A stretch of 64,000 bases of DNA from Fusicatenibacter saccharivorans (lineage in GTDB: Bacteria > Bacillota > Clostridia > Lachnospirales > Lachnospiraceae). Shown one piece after another: positions 52,494-60,932 of the stretch (its first letter is position 1; every line of letters starts with the position of its first letter). The position numbers and the translations under genes were made by a program. The notes below the pieces were generated by a model, which worked only from the letters and a program-made list of their open reading frames with translations, was not told where the DNA came from and searched no databases. The stretch lies in the NCBI RefSeq assembly GCF_027667425.1, contig NZ_JAQEGR010000002.1, forward strand, positions 1-64,000. Direction: 5' to 3'.

Positions 52494-52542
52494 CGTGTTG
52501 GTTTTTGATTAAGGTTTAAGATGGAAAAGATTCGCCCGGAAA

Positions 52543-53430
52543 TCAGATTCCAAGTTTCTCTTTCATGTAGTCAACCGGAGTATCTTTTCCGGTGTACAGC
52601 TTGATTGCGATGAGTGCCTGGAACAGCATCATGCCCATGCCGTTGAATACTTTCTCACATCCTGCTTCTTTTGCCTGTTTCATCATAACGGTTTCGCGCG
52701 GAGCGTAAACGGTATCCGTTACGATGAGATCTTTTTTAAAGAAGGAAGGATCAGGAATGTTGGAAAGGTCTTCGAGTGGATGCATTCCTACGCCGGTAGC
52801 ATCGCAGAACAGGTCAGCTGCGTACATTTTTTCTTTCAGGAGGTCTTTGTCTGCCAGATCGTTCATGGTAGCCTTGCAGTTGGTGTTCTTATTGATCAGA
52901 TCAACAATTTCCTCTCCACGGCTGTAGAATTTGTCTTTGATGTTGAAGATTTCAATTTCTGCAACTCCATCCAGAGCACCGCGCACTGCAATTGCAGTAG
53001 CAGCACCGCCGGTTCCGATCAGGACCATCTTCATTCCCTTGAAATCGATGCCCTCTTCGGTCAGTGCCTGCCAGTATCCCATACCATCGGTGTTGTAGCC
53101 TTTCAGTTTTCCGGTTACCTGACCGTTTTCGTCGCGGAGGTTGACTACGGTATTGATAGCGCCGCATAACTTAGCTGCTTCATCTACTTCGTCCAGATAT
53201 TTGTGGACAACAGTTTTGTTTGGCATGGAAATATTGGAACCGAGCATTTTCAGCGCGCGGATACTCTGCACAGCATCTTTTAAAGAATCGTTATCAACTT
53301 CGAAAGCAAGCTGAATGACGTCATCTCCGTTTTTGTCGTATGCAAGGTTGTGGGTTGTCGGAGACTGGGTGTGACGGATCGGGTAAGCCATTAATCCAAC
53401 TAATTCGGTATGTCCTGTAATATTTGGCAT
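52543..53430 (-). CDS. Shikimate/quinate dehydrogenase, paralogue 2
   Basis: A second 295-residue AroE/YdiB-family enzyme with catalytic Lys72 (NISMPNK) and Asp115 (NTDG) and a glycine-rich NAD(P) loop (LIGTGGAATA). The substrate-binding motif is HTQSP: Thr21 and Ser23 instead of the usual Ser-x-Ser. Ser/Thr exchange at these positions is known to influence quinate versus shikimate preference, so the two paralogues may divide these substrates. It lies 53 bases after the flavin oxidoreductase gene in the same direction, and before a terminator, so they form one transcript. GAGGAAAA precedes ATG 53430. Confidence 0.88.
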   Translation of the reverse strand: MPNITGHTELVGLMAYPIRHTQSPTTHNLAYDKNGDDVIQLAFEVDNDSLKDAVQSIRALKMLGSNISMPNKTVVHKYLDEVDEAAKLCGAINTVVNLRDENGQVTGKLKGYNTDGMGYWQALTEEGIDFKGMKMVLIGTGGAATAIAVRGALDGVAEIEIFNIKDKFYSRGEEIVDLINKNTNCKATMNDLADKDLLKEKMYAADLFCDATGVGMHPLEDLSNIPDPSFFKKDLIVTDTVYAPRETVMMKQAKEAGCEKVFNGMGMMLFQALIAIKLYTGKDTPVDYMKEKLGI

Positions 53431-53483
53431 GATATTTTCCTCTTTTCTGTTTTTTTATATTGTGTAAGAAAGTGATTCAGTGA

Positions 53484-55505
53484 TTACTCAAGCGGCTCCA
53501 GATGCAGGTAGCCCTGGGACTCCAGTACATTCAGGATCGCGCGGCCTTCCATGGTACCTTCCATGATGCGGCGTGCGCGGACGGAATCGCCGATGGTATA
53601 AATATGAGTATGGGTATCGGCGAATGCTTCCTGAAGCTCCGGCAGAACCGGGTTGTTGGAGCGCATTCCAAGGCAGTTGAATCCATAATCGAAGGTGAGA
53701 TCCTGGATGGTTCCGTCTGGAAGCTTTACAGTGAATGCGTTTTCTTTTACTTCCTGAAGAGCAGTGTTGACATATTCTTTTACACCGTATTTGTCGTGTG
53801 TCTCACGCATGGAGCATTTGGTGATCGGGTCTGCAAGCATACCGATCTGCGGCAGCATATCGATGATGGTACACTCGGCGCCTCTCGGTGCAAAGTATTC
53901 AATAACGTCAAGTCCTACGGAACCGCCGCCGACTACAACGACTTTCTTGCCCTGACAGGCTTCTTCCGGATATTTTCCGGCGTTTACATTGTTGATCATA
54001 CCAAAGATGGTATTTACGTTTCCGGCATCGATGTTCTCTTTCAGGCCTTTGATCGGCGGAACAAGCGGAACGGAACCGGTGGAGTTTACAATGATGTCCG
54101 GTTTGAACTGTTTGATCTTATCCACCGTAGCTTCGGTGTTGAGGAAAATATACAGGTTTTTCAGTCTGGCGGCTCTTGCCTCAAGGTATTTCGGGAAGTC
54201 TTTCATACGGGTCTTGCTTGGAAGATCGGAGATGAAAGTGGAAAGACCGCCGATGTGATCGTTTTTCTCAAGTACGAAAACGTTGCATCCGACTTCTGCT
54301 GCGGTGCAGGCTGCTTCCATACCGGCAGTACCGGCGCCGACAACAACAACGTTACAGTTTTTGTTCACTTTCAGTGATTTGTAAACATCGCCTTCCGGAA
54401 CAGCCGGGTTTACGGTACAGCGGATCGGGCGGTTGACACCGATACGATTTCCGGCACATCCGACGTTACAGGAGATGCATTTCCGAAGGATATCTTCCTC
54501 GCCGTTTTCCACCTTCTTTACCCAGTTCGGCTCAGCGATCAGGCCGCGTCCCATACCGACGATATCTACATCGCCGCTTTCGAGAACTTTTTCAACGACC
54601 TTCGGGTCGCGGTAGTTACCGGCATTGATCACAGGCTTTTTGAATTTATCTTTTACGGCTCTTGCCATGTAGGAACGCCATCCGTCCGGCAGAAAGTTGG
54701 AATCGATCTGATACTGCAGGGATGGGTTGAGGCCGCAGGATACGTCGTACATATCTACGAATTCATCCAGGTACTCCAGGTATTTCAGGGTATCTTCCAG
54801 GGTGTTTCCGCCCGGAACACGCTCCTCGGCAGAGATACGAACGATGATCGGGAACCACGGTCCGACGTTTTTGCGTACTTCTTCGAGAACCATACGCGGG
54901 AAGCGCAGACGGTTTTCTACGGAACCACCGAATTCATCGGTTCTTTTATTGTAATACGGGGAGATAAACTGGCTCATCAGGTAGGAGTGGCCGCAGTGGA
55001 TTTCAATGGCATCAAAGCCGATGGCCTGCACACGTTTTGCAGCTTCGCCGTATTTTTTCACGGTTGTCATGATTTCTTCTTTTGTCATCGGGCGAGGGGT
55101 TTCTCCGCCGGCTTTTGTCGGGATGTTGGAAGAAGAAACGGTTTCCATACCGGTTCTTGCGGAAGATGCGGAAGCTCCGGCGTGGTTGATCTGGATCGCT
55201 ACGGTAGCACCGTTTTTATGAAGGTTTTCGACTAACTGATAGTAGCGCGGCATAAAGCTGTCGTGGTCGATACGGATCTGGCTGGTTCCGTTGGAACCGA
55301 CCGGGTACTCGATGTTGGCGTTCTCCAGAATAATAAGACCAACGCCGCCTTTTGCGCGGAGAGAGTAGTAGTTCATATGACGGTTACTCATTTCACCGCT
55401 TGTCTCACCGTAGTTGGTTCCCATCGGGGTCATTGCAATACGGTTTTTAATCGTTGTTCGTTTGATTGTAATTGGCTCAAAAATTTTGGGGTAAGCACTC
55501 TTCAT
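53484..55505 (-). CDS. Old-yellow-enzyme Fe-S flavin oxidoreductase (enoate-reductase type)
   Basis: A 673-residue enzyme of the 2,4-dienoyl-CoA reductase/2-enoate reductase/BaiCD group. The N-terminal TIM barrel binds FMN (KNRIAMTPMGTNYG, IEIHCGHSYLMSQF with His170 and His173, YYNKRTDEFGGS). A 4Fe-4S cluster is formed by C343-x2-C346-x3-C350-x12-C363. The C-terminal FAD/NAD(P) module begins at VVVVGAGTAGMEAA. The group reduces activated C=C bonds with NAD(P)H. In this cluster the natural target would be the double bond of shikimate or dehydroshikimate, which is inference. AAGGAGA precedes ATG 55505; paralogue 2 of AroE follows. LysR lies upstream in the same direction. Confidence 0.9.
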   Translation of the reverse strand: MKSAYPKIFEPITIKRTTIKNRIAMTPMGTNYGETSGEMSNRHMNYYSLRAKGGVGLIILENANIEYPVGSNGTSQIRIDHDSFMPRYYQLVENLHKNGATVAIQINHAGASASSARTGMETVSSSNIPTKAGGETPRPMTKEEIMTTVKKYGEAAKRVQAIGFDAIEIHCGHSYLMSQFISPYYNKRTDEFGGSVENRLRFPRMVLEEVRKNVGPWFPIIVRISAEERVPGGNTLEDTLKYLEYLDEFVDMYDVSCGLNPSLQYQIDSNFLPDGWRSYMARAVKDKFKKPVINAGNYRDPKVVEKVLESGDVDIVGMGRGLIAEPNWVKKVENGEEDILRKCISCNVGCAGNRIGVNRPIRCTVNPAVPEGDVYKSLKVNKNCNVVVVGAGTAGMEAACTAAEVGCNVFVLEKNDHIGGLSTFISDLPSKTRMKDFPKYLEARAARLKNLYIFLNTEATVDKIKQFKPDIIVNSTGSVPLVPPIKGLKENIDAGNVNTIFGMINNVNAGKYPEEACQGKKVVVVGGGSVGLDVIEYFAPRGAECTIIDMLPQIGMLADPITKCSMRETHDKYGVKEYVNTALQEVKENAFTVKLPDGTIQDLTFDYGFNCLGMRSNNPVLPELQEAFADTHTHIYTIGDSVRARRIMEGTMEGRAILNVLESQGYLHLEPLE

Positions 55506-55534
55506 GAAAATTTCTCCTTATTCATTACATGAGC

Positions 55535-55556
55535 GGTAATCCTCTGTTTGTGACAA
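55535..55556. promoter_or_regulatory. Shared 22-bp motif, copy 1 (before OYE gene)
   Basis: GGTAATC-N3-TGTTTGTGACAA on the plus strand, 30 bases upstream of the minus-strand OYE start and just downstream of a possible minus-strand promoter (TTGTTA 55590-55585, TATGAT 55566-55561). The other copy is at 56708-56729. Nineteen of 22 positions agree. Confidence 0.55.
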
Positions 55557-55576
55557 TTTCATCATAACGCTTTCGA

Positions 55577-56524
55577 CTAAAAATTAACAATATCTTTCAG
55601 ATAAACTTTCGATACGTTTTCGCTATCATTTCCGGTTTCTTCGATAATGTCAGCGTGCTGTTTCATATATTCGGTAAACCGTTCGACAGCCGGAAGCCGG
55701 TAGCGGTTCTTCATCCAGAACATAAAGGTCTGATGATAAATCTCGAGACCGTTCAGCGTATGGATACGGATGCCGTCTGCCTGTTCCAGAATATCGGTTC
55801 GCGGCATAAGCGCGATACCGAAATTTTCGCGCACCAGTGCCACAATCGAATATTCATCCGGGCATTCCATGATAATATTCGGATGAAGCTGATATTTTCG
55901 GTAGAGATGACCGGTATAAGCTCCCATCCAGGAGGCGCGGTCGTAGCCGATCACCGGATAACGGGTAAGCTTTACAAGCGGAACCTCCGGTTCATCGGCA
56001 ATCGGATGCTGTTCCGGGGATACGATGACAAGCGGCTGCTGGATCAACGGAAAAAACTCCATGTCATCGCGCTTTAAAAAGCCGCCAAACCCAAGATCGA
56101 GTTCACCGGATTTCATCTTCTGTGCAATGGCAGGGGTATGGTTCTGCCAGAAACTAAAGGCAACGTTTTTATTTTCTTCTTTGTCCAGAAAGGTGCGGAC
56201 ATTGTGCGGAATATAATGTCCGGCAAGTGGAAAAATATAACCGATATTGATTTTGCCGCCACCGGAGGCGAGCTCTTTCATTTTACCTGTCGCAATGTCA
56301 CAGTCGCCCGCGATCCGGTCTGCATGCTCCAGAAAAAGGCGGCCGGCATTGGTAAGGACAACACCGCGCCCTTTCTTTTCAAACAGCGTGATTCCAAGCT
56401 CGCTTTCAAGGGCGGCCATCGAACGGCTCAGGGATGGCTGGGAAATATAAAGTTCCTCTGCTGCCTGGTGATAATTTTCCAGCCGGGCAACCTTTCGGAA
56501 ATAGAGAATCTGATTCAGTGTCAT
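55577..56524 (-). CDS. LysR-family regulator of the quinate/shikimate cluster
   Basis: A 315-residue LysR-type regulator with N-terminal winged helix-turn-helix (LNQILYFRKVARLENYHQAA, LYISQPSLSRSMAALESELG) and a C-terminal periplasmic-binding-like inducer domain (about 90-300). AGGAGG precedes ATG 56524. It is divergent from the MFS carrier gene (279 bases) and upstream of the OYE gene in the same direction (71 bases), so it is central in the cluster. A LysR protein, QuiR, is reported to control quinate/shikimate genes in Listeria in response to shikimate; this is a plausible functional counterpart, by context only. Confidence 0.92.
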   Translation of the reverse strand: MTLNQILYFRKVARLENYHQAAEELYISQPSLSRSMAALESELGITLFEKKGRGVVLTNAGRLFLEHADRIAGDCDIATGKMKELASGGGKINIGYIFPLAGHYIPHNVRTFLDKEENKNVAFSFWQNHTPAIAQKMKSGELDLGFGGFLKRDDMEFFPLIQQPLVIVSPEQHPIADEPEVPLVKLTRYPVIGYDRASWMGAYTGHLYRKYQLHPNIIMECPDEYSIVALVRENFGIALMPRTDILEQADGIRIHTLNGLEIYHQTFMFWMKNRYRLPAVERFTEYMKQHADIIEETGNDSENVSKVYLKDIVNF

Positions 56525-56707
56525 GTGGATTTTCCTCCTGAAAAAATGGTTCCGTAAGAAAGTCTTTGCTTCCTCTTATTATGATAACTCAAGTATACCA
56601 CATCAATGCATTCAATGCATTGGTTTTTTCCTTTAAAAGCATTAGACCGTACACGTTTTCACTGTTAAAATAAAGGCAAATGTTATTTTTTTAACATTCA
56701 CGAAACT

Positions 56708-56729
56708 GGTAATCTGTTGTTTGTGACAA
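56708..56729. promoter_or_regulatory. Shared 22-bp motif, copy 2 (LysR-MFS intergenic)
   Basis: GGTAATC-N3-TGTTTGTGACAA in the divergent region between the LysR and MFS genes, 74 bases before the MFS start. It shares 19 of 22 positions with the copy at 55535-55556. A hairpin-forming AATGTTA-T6-TAACATT (56679-56698) and a tandem CAATGCATT repeat (about 56604-56621) lie nearby. Confidence 0.55.
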
Positions 56730-56803
56730 AACAAAAGGATGAACCGAACAGAGGAAAAAGACAATTTGACCTCAACATAATCTATTTAAAAAGGAGAGAA
56801 ACC

Positions 56804-58018
56804 ATGAACAAGAAATACCTGCCAAGTGCATTAATTCTGTACTTGAACTACTTTATCCACGGTGTTGGATGCTCCATCCTGGGCCAGGCAGTCATCAAAG
56901 AGGCTCTGGCAGCAGCTTGGGGAGTGGAAGCAATGGCAATTACCGCAATTTCCGCAGCACTCGGTCTTGGCCGTCTGATCGCACTGCCATTTGCAGGTCC
57001 TCTGTCCGACAAACTCGGACGCCGCATTTCCACTGCAATCGGAAGTGCTTCCTATGCAATTTACCTGATCGGCCTTGCTCTTGCATTTAATGCAGGAACA
57101 CACGGCGGTTACACCATCGCTTACGTATGCGCCATCATCGGCGGTATCGCAAACTCCTTCCTGGATACCGGTATTTACCCGGCAGTATCCGAGATTATTT
57201 ACAAAGCTCCTGGCGTTGCTACCATGGGAATCAAATTCTTCATCGCAATTGCTCAGATGCTGCTTCCATTTGTTCTTGGTGTAGCTGTTACTTCTACAGC
57301 AGCAGGCCTTACCTCCTACAATCCGTTATTCTACGGATGCGGAATCGCTTATATCGTACTTTTTGTACTGGTATTCCTGTTCCCGCTGCCAGACGCTGAC
57401 CAGAAAGCATCCGGCAAAAAAGAGGGCCTGATCGACAGTCTGAAACATACACATTTCTCCTTCGAATCCATCGCCATGATCCTGATCGGATTCACCTGCA
57501 CCGGTACCTTCCAGCTGTGGCTGAACTGTGCACAGAACTTTGCAAAAGAGAATGTAGGCTGGGCTGATCCGTCCATCATGCAGACCTATTATTCTGCAGG
57601 AACCATGCTGGCACTGATCGTAACAGCGTTCCTGACCAGAAAAATCAAAGATGTTCGTTTCATCGTTGTTTACCCGGCCATTTGCCTTGTAACTATGATT
57701 GCTGTCCTGATGGGACAGAGCAAACCGCTGATGATTGCCGGTGCTTTCATTATCGGATGGGCAGGCGCAGGCGGACTGCTTCAGATCGCAACTTCCGTTT
57801 GCAATATGCTGTTCCCGAAAATCAAAGGAACCGTAACCGCACTGGTTATGATTGCATCTTCTCTTTGCAACTACACCATCCTGACCGCAGCATCTAAAAT
57901 GCAGCCGTCCGGCGTTATGACCATGAACATCGTTCTGACCGCAGTTGGTGTTGCGCTTGGACTGTTTGTAAACATTCGCTATAAAAAAATGGTTGAACTT
58001 GCACAGCAGGACAACTAA
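56804..58018 (+). CDS. MFS transporter, probable quinate/shikimate carrier
   Basis: A 404-residue carrier with about 12 TM helices. The loop 2-3 signature GPLSDKLGRRIS lies near residue 70, and a cytoplasmic central loop (PLPDADQKASGKKEGLIDSL) separates the two halves. ATG 56804 is chosen because AAGGAGAG precedes it and the first helix then starts normally; the upstream in-frame extension lies in the regulatory region. It is divergent from LysR and 110 bases before aroD. The arrangement MFS-AroE-AroD resembles the E. coli ydiN-ydiB-aroD cluster, which supports a hydroaromatic acid as substrate, though sequence alone does not prove it. Confidence 0.88.
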   Translation: MNKKYLPSALILYLNYFIHGVGCSILGQAVIKEALAAAWGVEAMAITAISAALGLGRLIALPFAGPLSDKLGRRISTAIGSASYAIYLIGLALAFNAGTHGGYTIAYVCAIIGGIANSFLDTGIYPAVSEIIYKAPGVATMGIKFFIAIAQMLLPFVLGVAVTSTAAGLTSYNPLFYGCGIAYIVLFVLVFLFPLPDADQKASGKKEGLIDSLKHTHFSFESIAMILIGFTCTGTFQLWLNCAQNFAKENVGWADPSIMQTYYSAGTMLALIVTAFLTRKIKDVRFIVVYPAICLVTMIAVLMGQSKPLMIAGAFIIGWAGAGGLLQIATSVCNMLFPKIKGTVTALVMIASSLCNYTILTAASKMQPSGVMTMNIVLTAVGVALGLFVNIRYKKMVELAQQDN

Positions 58019-58128
58019 AATGAGGTTAAGGATTGCGGGAGTACGAAGTACCAGGGAATCCGGGCGTGAAAAAGAAAAGCCTGCAAAAGAAAAGTCAGGG
58101 TTAATATTGAAGAAAGAAGGAAAAACAC

Positions 58129-58890
58129 ATGAATACAGTAAAAGTTCGTGATATTGAAATCGGTGCCGGTGCACCGAAGATCATCGTTCCGATCGTAGGC
58201 GTTACCAAAAACGATATCATCGAAGAAGCAAAAACTTTCCATTCGATTCCGGTTGACGTTGTAGAATGGCGTGTAGACTGGTTCGAGGGTGTATTCGACT
58301 TTGCACAGGTAGAGGACGTGTTAAAAGACCTCCGCGAAGCACTCGGCAATATTCCGCTTCTGATGACATTCCGTACCTCCAAAGAGGGCGGTGAAAAAGC
58401 GATTGAGCCGACAGCCTATGCGGAGCTGAACATCAAAGCAGCACAGACCGGATATGTGGATCTGGTGGATGTTGAGATCTTTACCGGAGATGACATTGTA
58501 AAGAAGATCATCGACGGTGCACACGCAGCAGGCGTAAAGGTTGTTGCTTCCAACCATGATTTCTTCAAAACTCCTGCAAAAGCAGACATCATCTACAGAC
58601 TGCGCAAAATGCAGGATATGAACGCAGATATTCCGAAGATCGCTGTTATGCCGCAGAATAAGAAAGACGTTCTGACCCTGCTTGCGGCAACAGAGGAAAT
58701 GACCACCAATTATGCGGACAGACCGATCATCACCATGTCGATGGCAGGCACCGGCGTGATCAGCCGTCTTTGCGGTGAGGTGTTTGGCTCTTCCATGACC
58801 TTCGGCGCGGCAAAGAAAGCATCCGCACCGGGTCAGATGGGTGTGAATGATCTGAGCACCGTTCTGGATCTGCTTCACAAAGCCATGTAA
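58129..58890 (+). CDS. aroD: Type I 3-dehydroquinate dehydratase
   Basis: Interconverts 3-dehydroquinate and 3-dehydroshikimate through a Schiff base. The 253-residue TIM barrel has the family's EWRVD (46-50), catalytic His143 (ASNHDF) and Schiff-base Lys170 (PKIAVMPQNK), numbering equal to the enteric enzyme, and the C-terminal APGQMGVNDL substrate loop. GAAGGAAA precedes ATG 58129. Together with two dehydrogenases and transporters this points to quinate and shikimate use; a biosynthetic role is also possible since no other aro biosynthetic genes are in the window. A terminator-like hairpin follows. Confidence 0.95.
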   Translation: MNTVKVRDIEIGAGAPKIIVPIVGVTKNDIIEEAKTFHSIPVDVVEWRVDWFEGVFDFAQVEDVLKDLREALGNIPLLMTFRTSKEGGEKAIEPTAYAELNIKAAQTGYVDLVDVEIFTGDDIVKKIIDGAHAAGVKVVASNHDFFKTPAKADIIYRLRKMQDMNADIPKIAVMPQNKKDVLTLLAATEEMTTNYADRPIITMSMAGTGVISRLCGEVFGSSMTFGAAKKASAPGQMGVNDLSTVLDLLHKAM

Positions 58891-58905
58891 CCGTTTTTTC
58901 TTTAG

Positions 58906-58952
58906 GGGACACCGGTATTTTTAGCTTTGCTGTTGATGCCGATGTCCCTTTT
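58906..58952 (+). terminator. aroD terminator
   Basis: GGGACACCGG (58906-58915) pairs with CCGATGTCCC (58939-58948) apart from one C-A mismatch, followed by TTTT. It lies 15 bases after aroD and before the TRAP genes. Confidence 0.6.
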
Positions 58953-58994
58953 GTATTATTGTTCTGTTATAAATTTAACGGAGGTATGCCTTTT

Positions 58995-59627
58995 ATGAAG
59001 AGAGTATTTCACTGGCTGGATGAAAACTTGGAAGAATTTCTTCTTGTGATCGGTCTGATCGCCATGACGCTGATCATGGGAATTCAGGTTTTCTGCCGCT
59101 ACGTCCTTGGCATGTCGCTGTCGTGGTCGGAAGAGCTGACCAGATATATTTTTATCTGGTGCGGTTTTTTAAGCGTCAGCTACTGCAGCAAAAAATGCCT
59201 TTCCATCAAGATCGAGCAGTTTGTTGCGATTTTCCCGCGGAGAGGAAAAGCCATCTTCAAAATTGTGAATCATACGTTTGAACTGATTTTTTTCATCTAT
59301 ATGATTCCGTTTGCTTTTTCTTATATGATGTCGTCAGTTAAAAGCGGCCAGCTTTCCCCGGCCTGCAAAATCCCGATGTATTTTATCCAGGCAGCACCGC
59401 TTGTCTCCTTTGTACTGGTTGCCTTCCGTGTTTTGCAGCGGTGGATGATCGAGTTCCGTGTGGCACGCGGTGAGAATGTTTTCGACCCGGCGCATCCGGA
59501 GCGAAATACGCCGGAGTCCTTCATCGAGGCAAATGCCGGAGCAGATAACGCCACAGAAAATGCCCTGAACGCGGGTATCGACAACCGCATCCATACGATT
59601 AAAAATTCGAATGAGGAGGAACGCTAA
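58995..59627 (+). CDS. dctQ: TRAP transporter small membrane subunit (DctQ)
   Basis: A 210-residue protein with four TM helices (about residues 15-35, 50-70, 90-110, 130-150), containing the family stretch VFCRYVLGMSLSWSEELTRYIFIW. DctQ couples the binding protein to the large DctM channel in sodium-driven TRAP uptake of carboxylates. Starts at 58959 and 58986 are in frame, but GGAGG is best spaced (nine bases) for ATG 58995. The C-terminal 50 residues are a polar cytoplasmic tail, longer than in many DctQ proteins. It overlaps dctM at the TAATG junction. Confidence 0.93.
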   Translation: MKRVFHWLDENLEEFLLVIGLIAMTLIMGIQVFCRYVLGMSLSWSEELTRYIFIWCGFLSVSYCSKKCLSIKIEQFVAIFPRRGKAIFKIVNHTFELIFFIYMIPFAFSYMMSSVKSGQLSPACKIPMYFIQAAPLVSFVLVAFRVLQRWMIEFRVARGENVFDPAHPERNTPESFIEANAGADNATENALNAGIDNRIHTIKNSNEEER

Positions 59628-60916
59628 TGCCAGTCGTAGTATTATTTCTGATTTTTGTTGCATTGCTGGTCATCGCTGTTCCGGTATCGATTACACTTGG
59701 AATCACATCTGTGCTTCCGTCGGTGTTTGACCCGTCTTTTACGGTAGGAGCCAAATATCTGATCCGTGCCATGTTCGGAGGACTCGATTCCTTCCCTCTG
59801 CTGGCAGTTCCGATGTTCGTCCTCTCCGGTATCATCATGGCTAAGGGAGGCATCTCCAAAAAACTGTTTGATGTCTTTGCCTATTTTCTCGGAAAATTCA
59901 CCGCAGGTATGCCGTGCGCCGTTATCGTCACCTGCCTTTTTTACGGTGCGATTTCCGGTTCCGCTCCGGCGACCGTTGCCGCTGTCGGAAGCATGACAAT
60001 CCCGATTCTGACTACCCTTGGTTATGATCTGACATTCTCCACAGCGATTGTGGCAGTTGCCGGCGGCCTTGGCGTTATCATTCCCCCGAGTATTCCGTTC
60101 ATCATGTACGGTATGGCTTCCGGCGCTTCGGTCAGTGACCTGTTCCTTGCCGGAATTGTACCGGGTCTGATGATCGGTCTGCTGCTGATGGTTTATGCCG
60201 TTTATCACTGCAAACGGTATGGGGAGGACAAAGAGAAGATCCATGCAGAAGTCAAAGTGCTGCATGACAAAGGCCTGCTTCGCGTTTTAAAAGAGAGCTT
60301 TTTTGCACTGCTCAGTCCGGTGATCATCCTTGGCTGTATCTACAGCGGTGTCGCTTCCCCGACTGAGGCGGCTGTTATCTCCGTATTCTATGCATTGATC
60401 ATCAGCCTTTTTGTGTACAGGAGTATCCGCATCCGCGACATCTGGTCCATTCTGGTTGAGGCAATTCGTACCTTCACCCCGATCCTGTTCATCCTGGCAG
60501 CATCTACGGCATTCTCGCGTGTGCTGACGCTGATGCAGGTACCGCAGACCGTCAGCGAGTTTATCCTGAACAACTTCCACAGCCCAGTTGCGATCCTTCT
60601 GATTATCAATGTATTCCTGCTGATTGTCGGAATGGTTATGGATACGACTCCGGCGATCCTGATTCTGACGCCGATCCTTCTGCCGATCGTACAGGCAATC
60701 GGTATGGATCCGATTCAGTTTGGTGTGATCATGGTTGTCAATCTGGCAATCGGCTTCGTAACACCGCCGATCGGGGTCAACCTGTTTGTGGCAAGCTCCC
60801 TGACCGAGGTTCCGGTCATGCAGATCGCAAAGAAGGCTATGCCGATGATCGGTTTCTTCCTCGTGGCACTGCTGCTGATTACGTTTATTCCGGCGATTTC
60901 GATTGGAATTTTATAG
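59627..60916 (+). CDS. dctM: TRAP transporter large membrane subunit (DctM)
   Basis: A 429-residue channel subunit with about 11-12 TM helices. Typical sequences are ITLGITSVLP, FGGLDSFPLLAVPMFVLSGI, GAISGSAPATVAAVGSMTIP, VAGGLGVIIPPSIPFIMYGM, SPTEAAVISVFYAL and FVTPPIGVNLFVASSL. It starts at the A of the dctQ stop region (TAATG) with GAGGAGGAA upstream, so translation is coupled. It forms a complete transporter with the DctQ before and the DctP after. Substrate most likely an acidic hydroaromatic such as quinate or shikimate, by neighbourhood. Confidence 0.95.
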   Translation: MPVVVLFLIFVALLVIAVPVSITLGITSVLPSVFDPSFTVGAKYLIRAMFGGLDSFPLLAVPMFVLSGIIMAKGGISKKLFDVFAYFLGKFTAGMPCAVIVTCLFYGAISGSAPATVAAVGSMTIPILTTLGYDLTFSTAIVAVAGGLGVIIPPSIPFIMYGMASGASVSDLFLAGIVPGLMIGLLLMVYAVYHCKRYGEDKEKIHAEVKVLHDKGLLRVLKESFFALLSPVIILGCIYSGVASPTEAAVISVFYALIISLFVYRSIRIRDIWSILVEAIRTFTPILFILAASTAFSRVLTLMQVPQTVSEFILNNFHSPVAILLIINVFLLIVGMVMDTTPAILILTPILLPIVQAIGMDPIQFGVIMVVNLAIGFVTPPIGVNLFVASSLTEVPVMQIAKKAMPMIGFFLVALLLITFIPAISIGIL

Positions 60917-60932
60917 GGAGGAGCGAAGAACA

